A stretch of 64,000 bases of DNA from NCBI RefSeq assembly GCF_029227915.1, contig NC_079876.1, forward strand, positions 13,580,001-13,644,000. Reading direction: 5' to 3'. Below are positions 39,350-51,074 of this stretch, piece by piece. Position 1 is the first letter of the stretch; each line of letters opens with the position of its first letter. A program made the translations under genes and the position numbers. Source of the stretch: Hydractinia symbiolongicarpus (taxonomy: Eukaryota; Cnidaria; Hydrozoa; Anthoathecata; Hydractiniidae). The notes under the pieces were generated by a model. It did not search any database. It was not told where the DNA came from and saw only the letters and a program-made list of their open reading frames with translations.

Positions 39350-42300
39350 GACGATATTTGAACTAATATCGTTATTCAGAGGAAAGTGGGTAAATTTTAC
39401 TATCTTGAAGCGGAAGAAAATATTCTTTCTTACTTTCGTGGATAAATTCTCACTCACACATTTAAAATTCTCAGTCGCGCTGACCTCAAGGTCTAAGGGC
39501 CTCTAGTTATTCTTCGTATTACATGTCAACTAAACCACCTTTGGAAAGCTTGAGAGGTATACGATTAGAGCTGTCTCAGTTGACGGGCTAAATGCGCGTT
39601 TTTGCAATTTCGCGGGAAATGTTATTTTTCTGCGTCTTATAACTTTTTAACACCACAATCTAAACACATCAACACGTAAAGGTGCAATAACGATGTATTT
39701 TCTACGCATACTTTATGGAGTCGCGTGAGATGGTAGAAATCTTACAACGGATTTATCTGAAGCACTGGACATCCTGGTTTCCAGCAGGGTCTCCTGGCTC
39801 CTGAGACTTTATTACTGAATCAAACCAACATGCCCTTGGAACAAGGAACAAGGTTGTAAAACAGTCACACATATGACTGTAAAGATTTCGAAACCCATGC
39901 TACAAAAATGCTGCCAGAATTTATTGCTTAAGCATGCTTTGACCGTTCGTGTATCCTCCGCCATGTTTGTTTATATTCAAATGCTAAATATAATCTTTTG
40001 CGGAAAAACATAGAATTCTCATAATAGATCAATCAGAATCCATCACGTGACCACCTAGGTCCAGAGCTACTTTCGAGTTTATCTAGGTGTTTCAAATTAT
40101 GTATGGCTATAGTCACTTTTAAAGTCAGGATTCACTGTTATTCTTTCAAACGTTTGTCTATTTCTGCAAGATTTGCTTATTGAGACATGCGCTTTTTGAC
40201 TGAGACTGGTGTCTATAAATATGCTGCACTATGGCGATTAGTGTTGGAGTGTTTTTGTTATCACAAAAAACAGACTTGTCATGACACATTCCCTATTTAA
40301 GTATTCCAGACAAGCCGTTTATTGAAAACAGCTAGCTATAGTTGCTGAAACACGGAAAATTAATCTGTCGTGGAACATGGTAACATAGTTCCCAGGACTC
40401 TTTTTCTCTTTGTGATAATCTCGGTCAGTGAGAAAAAATATTTTCTTCTCGCAGTCCGAGGTTTTCAGACAGAGAAAAAGTAACCTGGGGACAAAGTTTG
40501 TTTATGATGACTAACTATGGCCAATGATTTTATCAAAAAGGCACTGGTAACGAGAATAAGTACGAACACAAGAAAAAAGAATTTTTTTTTCGGATATCCT
40601 TCGTTCTTTTATAAATGTACGATAGATACTGTATATCTATGGTTCTGTTGTATATTATTCGCACATCAATTTGGTTCGACAAGATTTGAAATTATAAAAC
40701 ACAATAAAAAGCATGAATTTATCTATTGCAATACGAAGCACACTTTTTTTTTAAACATAACCTGCTACCCAGGGTCTTGTAGCCGTTATTACTGAGTGGC
40801 CACTACCAACTTTATCTATAGAGGCAATACGTTCTGGGAACGAAGTTGTGGAATTCTAACATGTATTCCGAATTCAGTAGGAACTCGATGTGGGAGTATC
40901 AGAGATTTGGAAATGATTTTCAAGTTATTCAAAATGGTAGGATTTCTAGGCGCCAGGCGCGAGACATTAAACATTGTTTCACAGGGCAAGGAATACTTAA
41001 AAAAAAACTTAGAAATAAAAGAGAAAACGCATTTACGACTTTATATCAAAATTTCTAACACATTTTGTAGAAGCGTCAATAACCGCCAAAACTTTTTTCC
41101 CCTTTAAAATAAACAATACGCAAGCACGTTGTCACAATCTATTGTACATATTTCATTTGAGGATAATTTTATATATTTACGTTTATTATTTGCTTTTTAT
41201 TATGTTCTTTATATAAATTTACGTGTCTACTAACGTTTTAACATTTTATACCGATCGATTTTTCAGAAAACTAGTGGTGTCCGGGGGAAAATGCACAGAT
41301 TCGCCCGTCGCGTCTCACTACTCGTGCTACCATTTTGGGTGACAGACAAACGGATACGGGTATTTTATTTTGATATAGATAAAAGTATTTTTTGTCTACA
41401 AGCACCACAGGAGCACTTGCATTCTTTTTGTACAGAAATCTTTGGTTTATGAAAGAGCACTGGAGACGAAAATAGAGCGCATGTGCGGGGTTTGACAGGT
41501 TTAGTCGAATATAGCATATAAGGGGAACACTAAATATCTGATCGACTTTATTCGCACACCGTATGATTTGTAAGTTATCACTAAATAGTTTCAATTCTTC
41601 TGGAATTTTTTGAATTGTTCGGACTTAGCTTTTGCTATTGAAAAAAGGCGCTTGTTAAAGCTGATTCTCCAAATGTTCCGGAATTTATTTTTGACAATAA
41701 ATGTCTTAAGTTTGCCTTCCTTAAAACTGTTGAAAATTGAAAAGTATAATTTGTAATGTGCTGGAATTGCTGCATTGAACATGTCATGGTCACACTGTCT
41801 AAACACTTAACCACATGTTTGTACGCAATCAAGTAGGACTGGCACATATGGTTTTCGTCATTCTTCTACTTAACATGGCATTCTCGTCCTCAAGGTTTCT
41901 TTCGTTAAAGAAGTTAGCGCTTACTTGACGGCTAAACCTCGGGCCAACTTTGATGTCAAGAAGGCAAGAGCGCCTGGGGACAATGTTGCTTAAGATGGCT
42001 CAAGTTTTCTGTTCATTTAACAGGTATTATTTAAATCGAGCAATTTCAAATTTAGGTTGTTCATCTGCTTATGTGCTTATTCGCGCGTACACAATTACTC
42101 AAAAATGTCGGGAAATCAAAACTCATTCCAGGTAAAAATCACTTTCGTTCCCAGAGCTCTATAAGATAAACTTCGAGGTTTTATCCCAAAAGGCTCTGGT
42201 AACAAGAAATGGGTATAAATTAAAGAATTACGCATAGGCGCCGGGATTACAGTTCTGATTTTATAAAATAAAATCAAGGGGAAAATATAATACTGCGATT

Positions 42301-42889
42301 GAACCTGACCGGTGCACTCAGACAGAGAAACCGCTGTACCACGCCGGACTCGTCATTACGAGTCCGGTCAATATGCATAAACAACCACAACCCGACAACT
42401 TTGATCGTAGAAGATACGTCACTTCACTTTGTTACTAAATATTTTTATTCATTGAGAAAGTAAAATTCCTTTTCTCATTTAAGTAAAAAACAGTTTGATT
42501 GCACGACATCTTTCCTGGCTAGTCTTTCATGGAAGGTTTAGGGGATTGGTGAAAAAACTACTACAGTCTTCTTCTTGTTTCTGCCATTTCCATGCCTACT
42601 CTAGCTGCACCTAAGGATGTGCAATCACATACTTCTAAATTCTACAATATAAGAGCGATAGTTTTGTATTTATTTTTCGGGCGTATTTTGGAGCTAGCTG
42701 GGATCTCATGATAAAGTGACCCTTATTGACCCATCATGGGGCCTAAGGGTCACATTATCATGCCATGATAACGTGACCCTTTAGCCTGAGTACGTGACAC
42801 CCTTTGAAACCAAAGAGTTAAAAAACGTAAAATTTAATGCATGCGCGAATTCCCATAATGGTACTTGTTTATTTAGTTGCTGAAGGCGC
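39350..42889. other. Gene-poor stretch
   Basis: No supportable gene. Short frames at 40517-41107 and 41271-41847 lack motifs. It contains a foldback repeat at 40391-40489 and, near 42690-42780, repeated GTGACCCTTA-type units around GATCTCATGATAAAGTGACC. Confidence 0.4.
40391..40489. repeat. 99-bp foldback repeat
   Basis: CCCAGGACTCTTTTTCTCT at the left pairs imperfectly with AGAGAAAAAGTAACCTGGG at the right. A second stem is nested inside (GTGAGAAAAAATATTTTCTTCTCGC). Confidence 0.6.
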
Positions 42890-45800
42890 CACGTGCATTG
42901 TAACCAAAATGGACCATAAACACAACAAAAGAAGAAATTCAATGGAACGTTATTAACCGAAAAGTAAACAAAATCCTGATGAAGATATAGTTGATAGCTT
43001 TAACCAAGTTTCTTTAGAAGATAGGAACACAGGCGAGGAAGGACTTCGATGTGAAGCCCCTGTGAATCACCACAAGAAAAAAAGTCCCAGCAGAAGAGGC
43101 GTAAACAGCCATTTGTTTGGAAGAAGTAATGATGGTAGTCGTGGTCGTGGACGGGGATCTCACAGAGGTAGTAAATATGGCGAACAACATAGCAGTTCTT
43201 CATTAAAAAACTATGATGACAGAAACTCTTGGGGACAAAATAATCCAGAAAATTTTAATTTTGTATCTTATAGTAATGAACAAAAACCATATTACCAACC
43301 ATCATATAGAAAGCATGTGCAAGAGGAACGTGGTATGACACCAAGAAAAAAGAATACTGAGACATTCAAACCTTCTCACAAGCCAGCAGAGATGAGAATT
43401 TTAGCTGCCCATGCTGGTTGAAAAAAATACAGTAGAGAAATAACATCGCGAGATGTATTAGTTGTGCATGATTTGTTTTGTGAGCCAAATGATTTGACAA
43501 TTTATAACAAGTTATTGGGGGAAATACGACAATACGGTATTGAGGAAACAGACTTATGCCAGTTGTGGCATGGGGACAGCCATGTAATTGCAGATGATAA
43601 GAAAAAGTGCAAGGAGTCTTGTCCCACATTTAACATCGTCCTAAATAAGATCAGCGATTATTTTGACATGGATATTAAAGGTAAAGACTAGCTAAATACA
43701 CAAGTTCGCAGTTTCAGCTAACCATTGTTTAAATATATAATATAATCTATATAATCTTGAAGTGTGAAAAACAAATATGAAAAATTGATTGCTTGGTAAC
43801 AGTACTTAAGACACATGTGAAGGATTTGTAAACTTTTTTCAAAAAATTTCACAAAAAAGTTATTTCACTTATTTTAGTCTTCATGGTCAAAGCCTTCTTT
43901 ATTCATAACAATTTTCTTTCCTTCAATTCTCAAAAGATGAATTTCAGCGTGATGTTATTTGTTTAATTATTGGTGAAAAGCTCTTTGGCTCTGGCATTTG
44001 CATGGCAAGAAAAAAGGTAAGATTTGGCGAAAAAAGGTCTTTTCCTGTCAATTTCTTCTCATAGAAACATTGTTTGACATTTAAACTATTACTAAGTGTA
44101 GATTGATGATTGATTTAAAGTCTAACACATCCCTTTGTGTAAAGAAATGGACTAAAATAATCTTGCTTCACCAAGAGCCCAATATTTTTTCCTGCCACAA
44201 GAGATGCCTGAGCCGAAAGAACTTGCCGCTGGAATTGTAAATGGCAGAAATCATCTACAAGAGCATTTTAACAAGATAAGAAGATTTATTTAAACAATTG
44301 TAGGCTGAAACTGAACCGTGTATAAGGATGGTTCAGAAAAATAATTTTTAGACAACTTTTGCAACCTTTAATGAATTCATTTGTTTTTTATAGCGACACG
44401 TTTAAATTGCTATCGTGATTCGAAAGAGTGTAAGCCTTTTCATCATGATGCTGCAGCTATTAAACCTGATAAAGCTAAAACACAAAATTTTACAGTTGCT
44501 GTCTCATTTGGATCTGAGAGAGAAGCAGCATTTGAGAATGCAACTACAAAAACAGTAATTTCAATGCCACAACCAAATGGTACAATACATGTATTTTCTA
44601 AAGATGTAAATGTGATTTCGAGGCATGGGATTCTGCATGTATGGAAGATGTTTCTGTACCTCAGTATCAAATTATGACATACTAATTCTCCTCTAGTTTT
44701 TTCTTGACGTAGGTGGACAGGTAAATGTTCTTAACTCATAAAATTTGTTTTAAAACTTTTTGCTCTTTGTCTTTAGGTACCACCAGAAAAATATCATTCA
44801 GAGGGTCGTATTTCAATTATTGCATGGGGATGGGTTGAGCAAAATCAAGTTTAGAAGTACAGGTTTTTAGAAGATTAGTGTTATATTTTTATTTGTATGT
44901 TATGCTGCATATGACACCATTACTCGCTTATGCTTAAAAAAATCCAAGTGCTTCAATAATTGTAGTCACCATTGCTAACAATTTAATTTTTTTACCCTCT
45001 AATAAGGTTTCATTCCCATTCCATGTCTTTGTTAGGTATATTTTTCTTATTTACAATCCGATATTCTGTGCCAATGCCTTAATCATTCAAAAATACAGAC
45101 ATATGTTACGTTATAATAATCCTAATTTAGCAAAAACCTTGTTTCCAAAGTTCTTAGGTCTAAAATCTAATTTAAAACTTGCAAATAGGCATTATAACAA
45201 AGAATGGTGTACATTATGTTTTTGAACTTTATTGCTCACCTTTATATTCCATTGGTAGATTATTTCAGGATTTAAAGGTACTACTGTTTTATGTTAACTA
45301 AAGTCTAAAACAGCCTTTCTAATGACTTTGCATTGTAGATCTCAGCAGACACACGCAATTCACAACCACTTTCGAATAAAAACAACAGTAATAAGCAATA
45401 TTTTTCTATAATATACCTTGTTTTGATGTTTTCATTTTGTTTTTATCCATCATTCAACCTTTTTTATCTGAATGTTTTATTTTTCTGTTTTTACAGACTT
45501 TTTTATTTAAAAATTGTATCAAGTAGGATTTTTTACTTCAAATATTTTTCATTTTATAAGATTGAGTTTAAAAGTCAATTTTGAGATTGAAAAAATCACT
45601 GATAGGAACATTGCCAGTTTCTTTGATGATTTTTCGTGACATTTTGCATATCAGAAAAATTTTTGCATATCAGAAAAAAGAAGTTAAACGATGCAAAATT
45701 CCTTGTCTGCTGATTTTTAGTGGGTAGCATGTTAAAGATCGCATTCTCTATCAAGTGTTTAAGTTTTTCTTTGTAATTGTACATTCTATTGATAAAACTG

Positions 45801-46045
45801 CCTTGCCGTATGACAAAGCAGACAACTCAATGGTGCTTTTTGTGATTTGTCATTAGCCACGTAAAGAGATTTTCCAGCATTCTTAGGTCTCAATTTTTTT
45901 TTAAATTTCATCATTAAATTTATTTATGGTCTATTAGCTAAAACGTAATTCATAATTTCCATCATAATTTTTATGGATTTTTAGACCTTGCTTTCTTCAT
46001 TTCCTTCTCCTCATGTCGGACACAATACATTCTTCCATTTCAGTA
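42890..46045 (+). repeat. Arm B of the inverted segmental duplication
   Basis: Inverse of 2735-5956. It has insertions of its own, for example roughly 150 bp between about 43960 and 44130 next to a repeated pseudo-donor region. It lacks arm A's 260-bp intronic insertion. Confidence 0.85.
42909..44854 (+). pseudogene. 2OG-Fe(II) oxygenase-like gene, copy B (three exons, two nonsense changes)
   Basis: Exon 1 from ATG 42909 to 43680 (donor AAAG|GTAAAG), exon 2 from 44394 (after TTTTTATAG) to about 44639, exon 3 44777-44854 (after CTTTAG). It encodes the same protein as copy A, including KPFHHDAAA, SRHGI and EGRISI. Two in-frame stops are present: TAA shortly after SMERY (copy A has a Gln codon there) and TGA after AAHAG (copy A has Trp). 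The last base of exon 2 is also changed so that CAT|GTATGG replaces CAG|GTATGG. Copy B lacks copy A's T-run insertion, so the two copies died, or differ, independently. Confidence 0.7.
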
Positions 46046-47030
46046 AAATTCTTTTATCAATGCACTCTACAGCTATATATGTTCGTAAAAAACTTGAAAG
46101 ATTTTATTGAAAACGTTACCTCTAATGAAATTCGGAATGATAATACAAGGTATCAGTGATCAAAGTTTTTTATGTAAATAAACGTACCAGTCAGTCAACA
46201 ATATATATATAGTGTGTGAAATGTAAAACAGAAGTGTAAATAACAATAATATCAACATCAGTGTGAATAATCCAATAATCTCTGCTGTCAGCGTTGACCA
46301 AATGTGTTATTCTACAACTTCTGCTTTATCTTTACTATTTGCTAACACCAACACCTTCAGTTGCGGCTTTGAAGGAGCTGTATAGGATTCTTTTCCATCC
46401 ATAAATCTAAGACTATATTTGCTCTTGTTTGCCATCTTATGAAGGTTTATAACTTCTGATTGTTCTTTCCAACTACAATTACGATGGTGCCGACGCACAT
46501 GCTTACCAATGCATGTTTCCATCAGATCACATTCAAAACACGCACATGGCTAGTCATTATGTATCCTTTGTGGTACTTAAACAGTTTCATTAGCACTTAA
46601 TGATGCAATTTACCGAAATGGCTGTTTCAATGCTGAACACCTCGATGATCATCATGATATAACTTTCCAACTTTTCCATCAGCACCACCATTTCTTTCAT
46701 TGTCAAAGTAATATGTTACAGGTTGTTCCACCAAAAACTTCAGTTTATCCTTGTATGTCCTCACATGTCGTATGTAACAACAGTAACACCATAATTTAAT
46801 ATTATTGGGGTGGTTTATCATTTCTTAAGACTATAACTCTAATATATGTATCCAACTTAATATACTACTTACCTGCATACGCAGGTTGTAAAACAGCATT
46901 TCGTCTTCATTCAAATCATACCTGGTACATACTCTTTTTTTTACTTTTCAGTAATTGTCCAACCACAGCTATATCTTGATAATAGATATCTATATTCCTT
47001 CAGTGCTTGTTAATTTGTTAATTTTTTGTC
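46046..47030. other. Unassigned, with two minus-strand open frames
   Basis: Minus-strand frames at 46307-46522 and 46627-46821 have Cys/His-containing stretches (METCIGKHVRRHHRNCSWKE and FDNERNGGADGKVGKLYHDD). Together they could be pieces of one diverged zinc-finger-like gene or transposon. I do not recognise a family. Confidence 0.25.
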
Positions 47031-47036
47031 ATTCGG

Positions 47037-47705
47037 TTAACCGTTATATTTGTAGCAATAACATTTGTCGTACGCAATGGCCACAACGAAATGCGCTATC
47101 TTGCCACCACTTCCCACATTTCTTCTCCTTGCAGTACAACCTTGACTTAATCCCTCACTTTTCCTTCTCCATTCCTGGCTATGATAGGCTTTGCCTTGGT
47201 CCTTTAGATTTTTCTTATGTTGAAAACTTTTGCAATCCAAAGGAAATGAAATCCCTTGTTTTCAAACATCTGCATAATCTTTTTACATTTTCGCACAAAA
47301 CATCCGCTTTTTAAACAAATCATTGATGGACATTCTTTCCTTTTTTCTCGTCTGTTGGTAGCTATATCCTGCCTTTTCCTAATGGTTACAAACTGTGCAT
47401 TTTGTGACATGAGTTACATCAGCTCAGACACCTAGATGATTTGACACAAAGGTGCCTTCTTCCTCCTGTAGCCGGTGTAATTCCCTAATTTCGTTTATCT
47501 CGTACTGTTAACGATTTTGGCGTTCCAGCATTTGCATGTCTTCTGTCATCAGATTCTGTGCAATATCAGCTCTTACGTGTCTATACACGGAGGATTTAGA
47601 GTAGTGTTTATATCTCTTTCGTATATCGCGGATCTTAACCCCTTTGTCTTTGTGCAAGACATATATGTGTACAGCATGGGATTTTCTCAATTTTTGATAT
47701 TTCAT
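47037..47705 (-). mobile_element. Tc1/mariner-like transposase fragment
   Basis: Three minus-strand frames in order. 47705-47508 carries a helix-turn-helix: GVKIRDIRKRYKHYSKSSVY followed by RHVRADI. 47410-47204 holds the linker with KRKECPSM. 47240-47037 starts MDCKSFQHKKNLKDQGKAYH and continues EWRRKSEGLSQGCT and GKIAHFVVAIAYD, the first catalytic Asp region of a Tc1-like DDE domain. The second Asp and last acidic residue are absent because the sequence diverges after 47037. It is a truncated, frameshifted N-terminal half. Confidence 0.6.
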
Positions 47706-47710
47706 TTTTT

Positions 47711-50700
47711 ATAGCTAAAATATAACACATAATAGCTAAAATTTCACTTTTTGAGACTAATCACAAAAATCACAAATGTTGCAGCTCATATCCGCCATTA
47801 TTGTTTCTCAAATAATAACAACACATACGTAAAACTTGTTACCTATTAGTTGAACATGCAAAAGTCAAAAGACCAGTAATTCTAAAGTTATGAATTTTTT
47901 TAAATTTTCAAAATTCAGACAACCTTGGAAAAAAAGTGATAAATGGCCAATTAGGCCTTATTTCCTTATGTTTTGTCCTAATGTCTTTCAACTGTCCCCC
48001 TTTCCCTCAAAAAGTCAATGTTATTTACCTCTGCGGTTCCTGGACTACTTCTGAATAAATCAGCTAGGCAAATACCATCTTGACTTTGGGGGGAAAGGTG
48101 AGCTCAAAATGAAAGGTTGTAGTTCTTGATAACAAAAAGGGGGTAACAGAATGTGTAAAGTAAAGCTACGAAGAGGTTCATTTAACCTTTTGTTAGCATT
48201 TCTTTAATTTTTTACACAGGCAATGGCACATTAATGATTATTATACCATGCTAAGATGTTTCTGGCAAGCTAACACTGTGTTATTGTTGCCCATTTCTCT
48301 TAAATAATAATATCTCTGTGTCTACTCACCAGATTTTTCCCTTTAAAAATCATGTTAGCATTGATCCTACAACGCATTGATGCGTAAGAACTTATATTTT
48401 AATTTGAATAAGTAATGTTTAAACTGCATTTATAGATTGTGACATTCTTGCATGTAGAATTTTTAAACCTATTTTTTCACGGGTTTATTGTAACGTTAGT
48501 GTACATTTTAAATATAATAATTCCTATCTAATGTGCTATTTTCTATCAATTTTAAGTAATGGCAATTTTATGCGGATTTCGCAGTATAAAAAAAAGTCGG
48601 TTGTCGAGATTGAATTAATCTGTGCATACACGTCGTAACTAAAACAAAATGGCAGGGATGAATTTTTGCTGATGTCGGCATTTGTGCGAATTTTTACATT
48701 CTATTCATAGTTCCTGACAAAGTAAAAGTTATTGACATATTGTCCGCATAAAAAATTGCCCCCAAATTCGTTTTTTCTGGATTTTCGGATGAAAAATAGG
48801 ATTAAACACTGACCAAAATTCTCAGAAATATTCCACTTGAATCCGGTATAAAAAGACCGGGAGAACCCGTGTATTTTTCCACGGAAAATTTTTGCATGGG
48901 CACTTATCGTGGAGGGTGCCTAAAAAGTGTTGATCGCTTAATCAGATAACGAGTGCTGACTGTGTTTTCCTTAATGGTTATTTGAATTGTATTTCCTCAC
49001 GTGATCATTATTAGGAAATCTCTTCTTCTTTAATATTTTGAGTAAGAATGAGCAAACATATTTCCCTTTCACGGCATATAAAAAATGCTCATGTCTCGGA
49101 TACTTTAGACTTACGGCTTTTTAGGCTTTTTTTACGCCATCACACCTCGACTGTGATCGACTGTCTCTTTTTCATAACGGGACGGCATATAACATATTCA
49201 ATATAGGAAACTGTAGTATTCCGAAGAGACATAGACATCCGACATGCTCACATAGACATCCGACAGGCTCCGCCGTTGTTCGGTAGAATAGGGAGCACGC
49301 ATGCGACCTTCTTAGTTTAGAAAAGATGACGTCTTACAGTACACACGCGTTTTGATTTTCCCAAGATTTCCATGCCTAATTAGGGATATTACAGAAACAA
49401 AACCAAAGATAACTTAGACAGTTTGCTAGCTAGGTATAAAATATGTTTTCAATGTCTTATTGGCTTTAAATTATTTATAAGCAACCCAGATTAATAATAG
49501 GATTAAAAGTGAGTCAAAATTAGCAACCTCCAGTCTTTATATCTACACTTCACTTAGCCAGGAGACCCAGCGTAATTTTTCTTACCACCGGGAAATCGGA
49601 GAAGTTAAGGTGGGAGAAATTACGCTGGGTCTCAAACGAATTTTCCGCGGCCACAATCTGGCCGCGCTTTTTGATTGGCTAATTCTATTGTTCTCTGCTC
49701 ACGTGATTATTATCGGGGAAAGCCCTTTCATCCCGAGTATCCCAACGAGTGGTTTCACTCACCCTAACAAACATTAGTATTCTACAAAAGTTTTTACCAG
49801 ACTCAGATTTGGCCAAGCTTGGTAAACAAATCACATATTAAATAAAATGGCCTCCGAAGCCATAAGTCACATTGTTCAATTTAAACTCGGGGTTTCCACT
49901 GAGTCATTTGTTCGCGTCTAAGCTTTTGTTTGAGAGAAACTCATTTTATCAACTCGAAGAAGAAAGCTTAGTTAACTAGGCTATACTACACTACGAACCC
50001 TTCCCTAAGCTAGCGAATAAACGTTTTCGCAGAAGCGTGCTGGCGTTTAAACAGCAATATAATGTGCTTTAGCATGGTAAATTCATTACTGATGAACGTG
50101 ATCCGAAAGGTCAAGGTCTGAGTAAGCGCTAGCAGCCCTGGCATAGGTAACAAACCCTAGGGACAAGGACGGGTCTGGCTCAGCCTTCCAACCTAAATCG
50201 TGGCATATATTATAAGGTGCAAATAAATTATCTATTTCGGATGTAAACTGCAGGCTTTGATGCCAAAAAAAGGAAAAGCCTGTGAGGACGATCTTGCAAA
50301 AGAAACGTTTTCGAACTGCGGATAACTCAATTGTACATGCGTTCCTACGGCTCCCCATCGTTTTACAATATCGGAATAAAGGAGGTAAAAATTGTGTTTT
50401 TATGAGAGTTTTTTAGAGACGAAAGCGTGTTTTCTCTAGTTTTTTAACTTCCGTCGTATCAGTATCTTTCAAATTTTAAGGAAACGGTAATAATAATAAG
50501 ATACAACTTATTATGTACTTCTCATTAAAAACAAAGCGCGGCAAGAAAAGTTATCACGAAAAAACGTGTTTTTTCATTAATAAACTCTTATAAAAGTGTG
50601 ATTTTTACCTCATCCGATTGCTAAATAAGCTGCGATGGAGTGTTAGTTTTCCTGAATTATCGTAAAGGTGTATTCCCTCTCGTATGGGATGCATGCCTTT

Positions 50701-51060
50701 AGAAAACCCAGAAAATTTTCCAACTAAAATCAAATTTAGATTATGAAGAGTTATGTTCTAACTCAATTTACGAATGCCGGTCCAACTTTATATTCGAAAT
50801 TTGGGTGTTTGCAAACAATCACGGCAATATAAATACTATTTGATCAAAATCTTCCTCTCAACTCTCATCTATTTTTAAACTACAAAAATCTGCCTTTCAT
50901 CTCTTAACTTTATCTGATTACTGTGCCCACTCTCAACCACTCTTTGATACTCTATATATACCTCCCCTTGCTGATATAATTATCACATTAAACATTGTAT
51001 TAGTGTATAAAACTCTTAACAACTTACCCTCTCAGAGAAGTTGGTAGAAAAAGTAATAGA
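47711..51060. other. Gene-poor stretch
   Basis: No supportable gene. The frame at 50086-50358 (minus) has no recognised domain. A 72-bp foldback lies at 49562-49633. Confidence 0.4.
49562..49633. repeat. 72-bp foldback repeat
   Basis: GAGACCCAGCGTAATTTTTC at the left pairs with GAGAAATTACGCTGGGTCTC at the right. Arms are about 25 bp with few mismatches. Probably a MITE-derived hairpin. Confidence 0.7.
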
Positions 51061-51074
51061 GTTATGTGTGTAGT

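Noticed and set aside
40517-41107. Overlapping plus-strand frames of 92 and 103 codons
   Set aside because: Low-complexity AT-rich composition and no domain; likely chance.
50086-50358. 90-codon minus-strand frame
   Set aside because: No recognisable domain or splice context.
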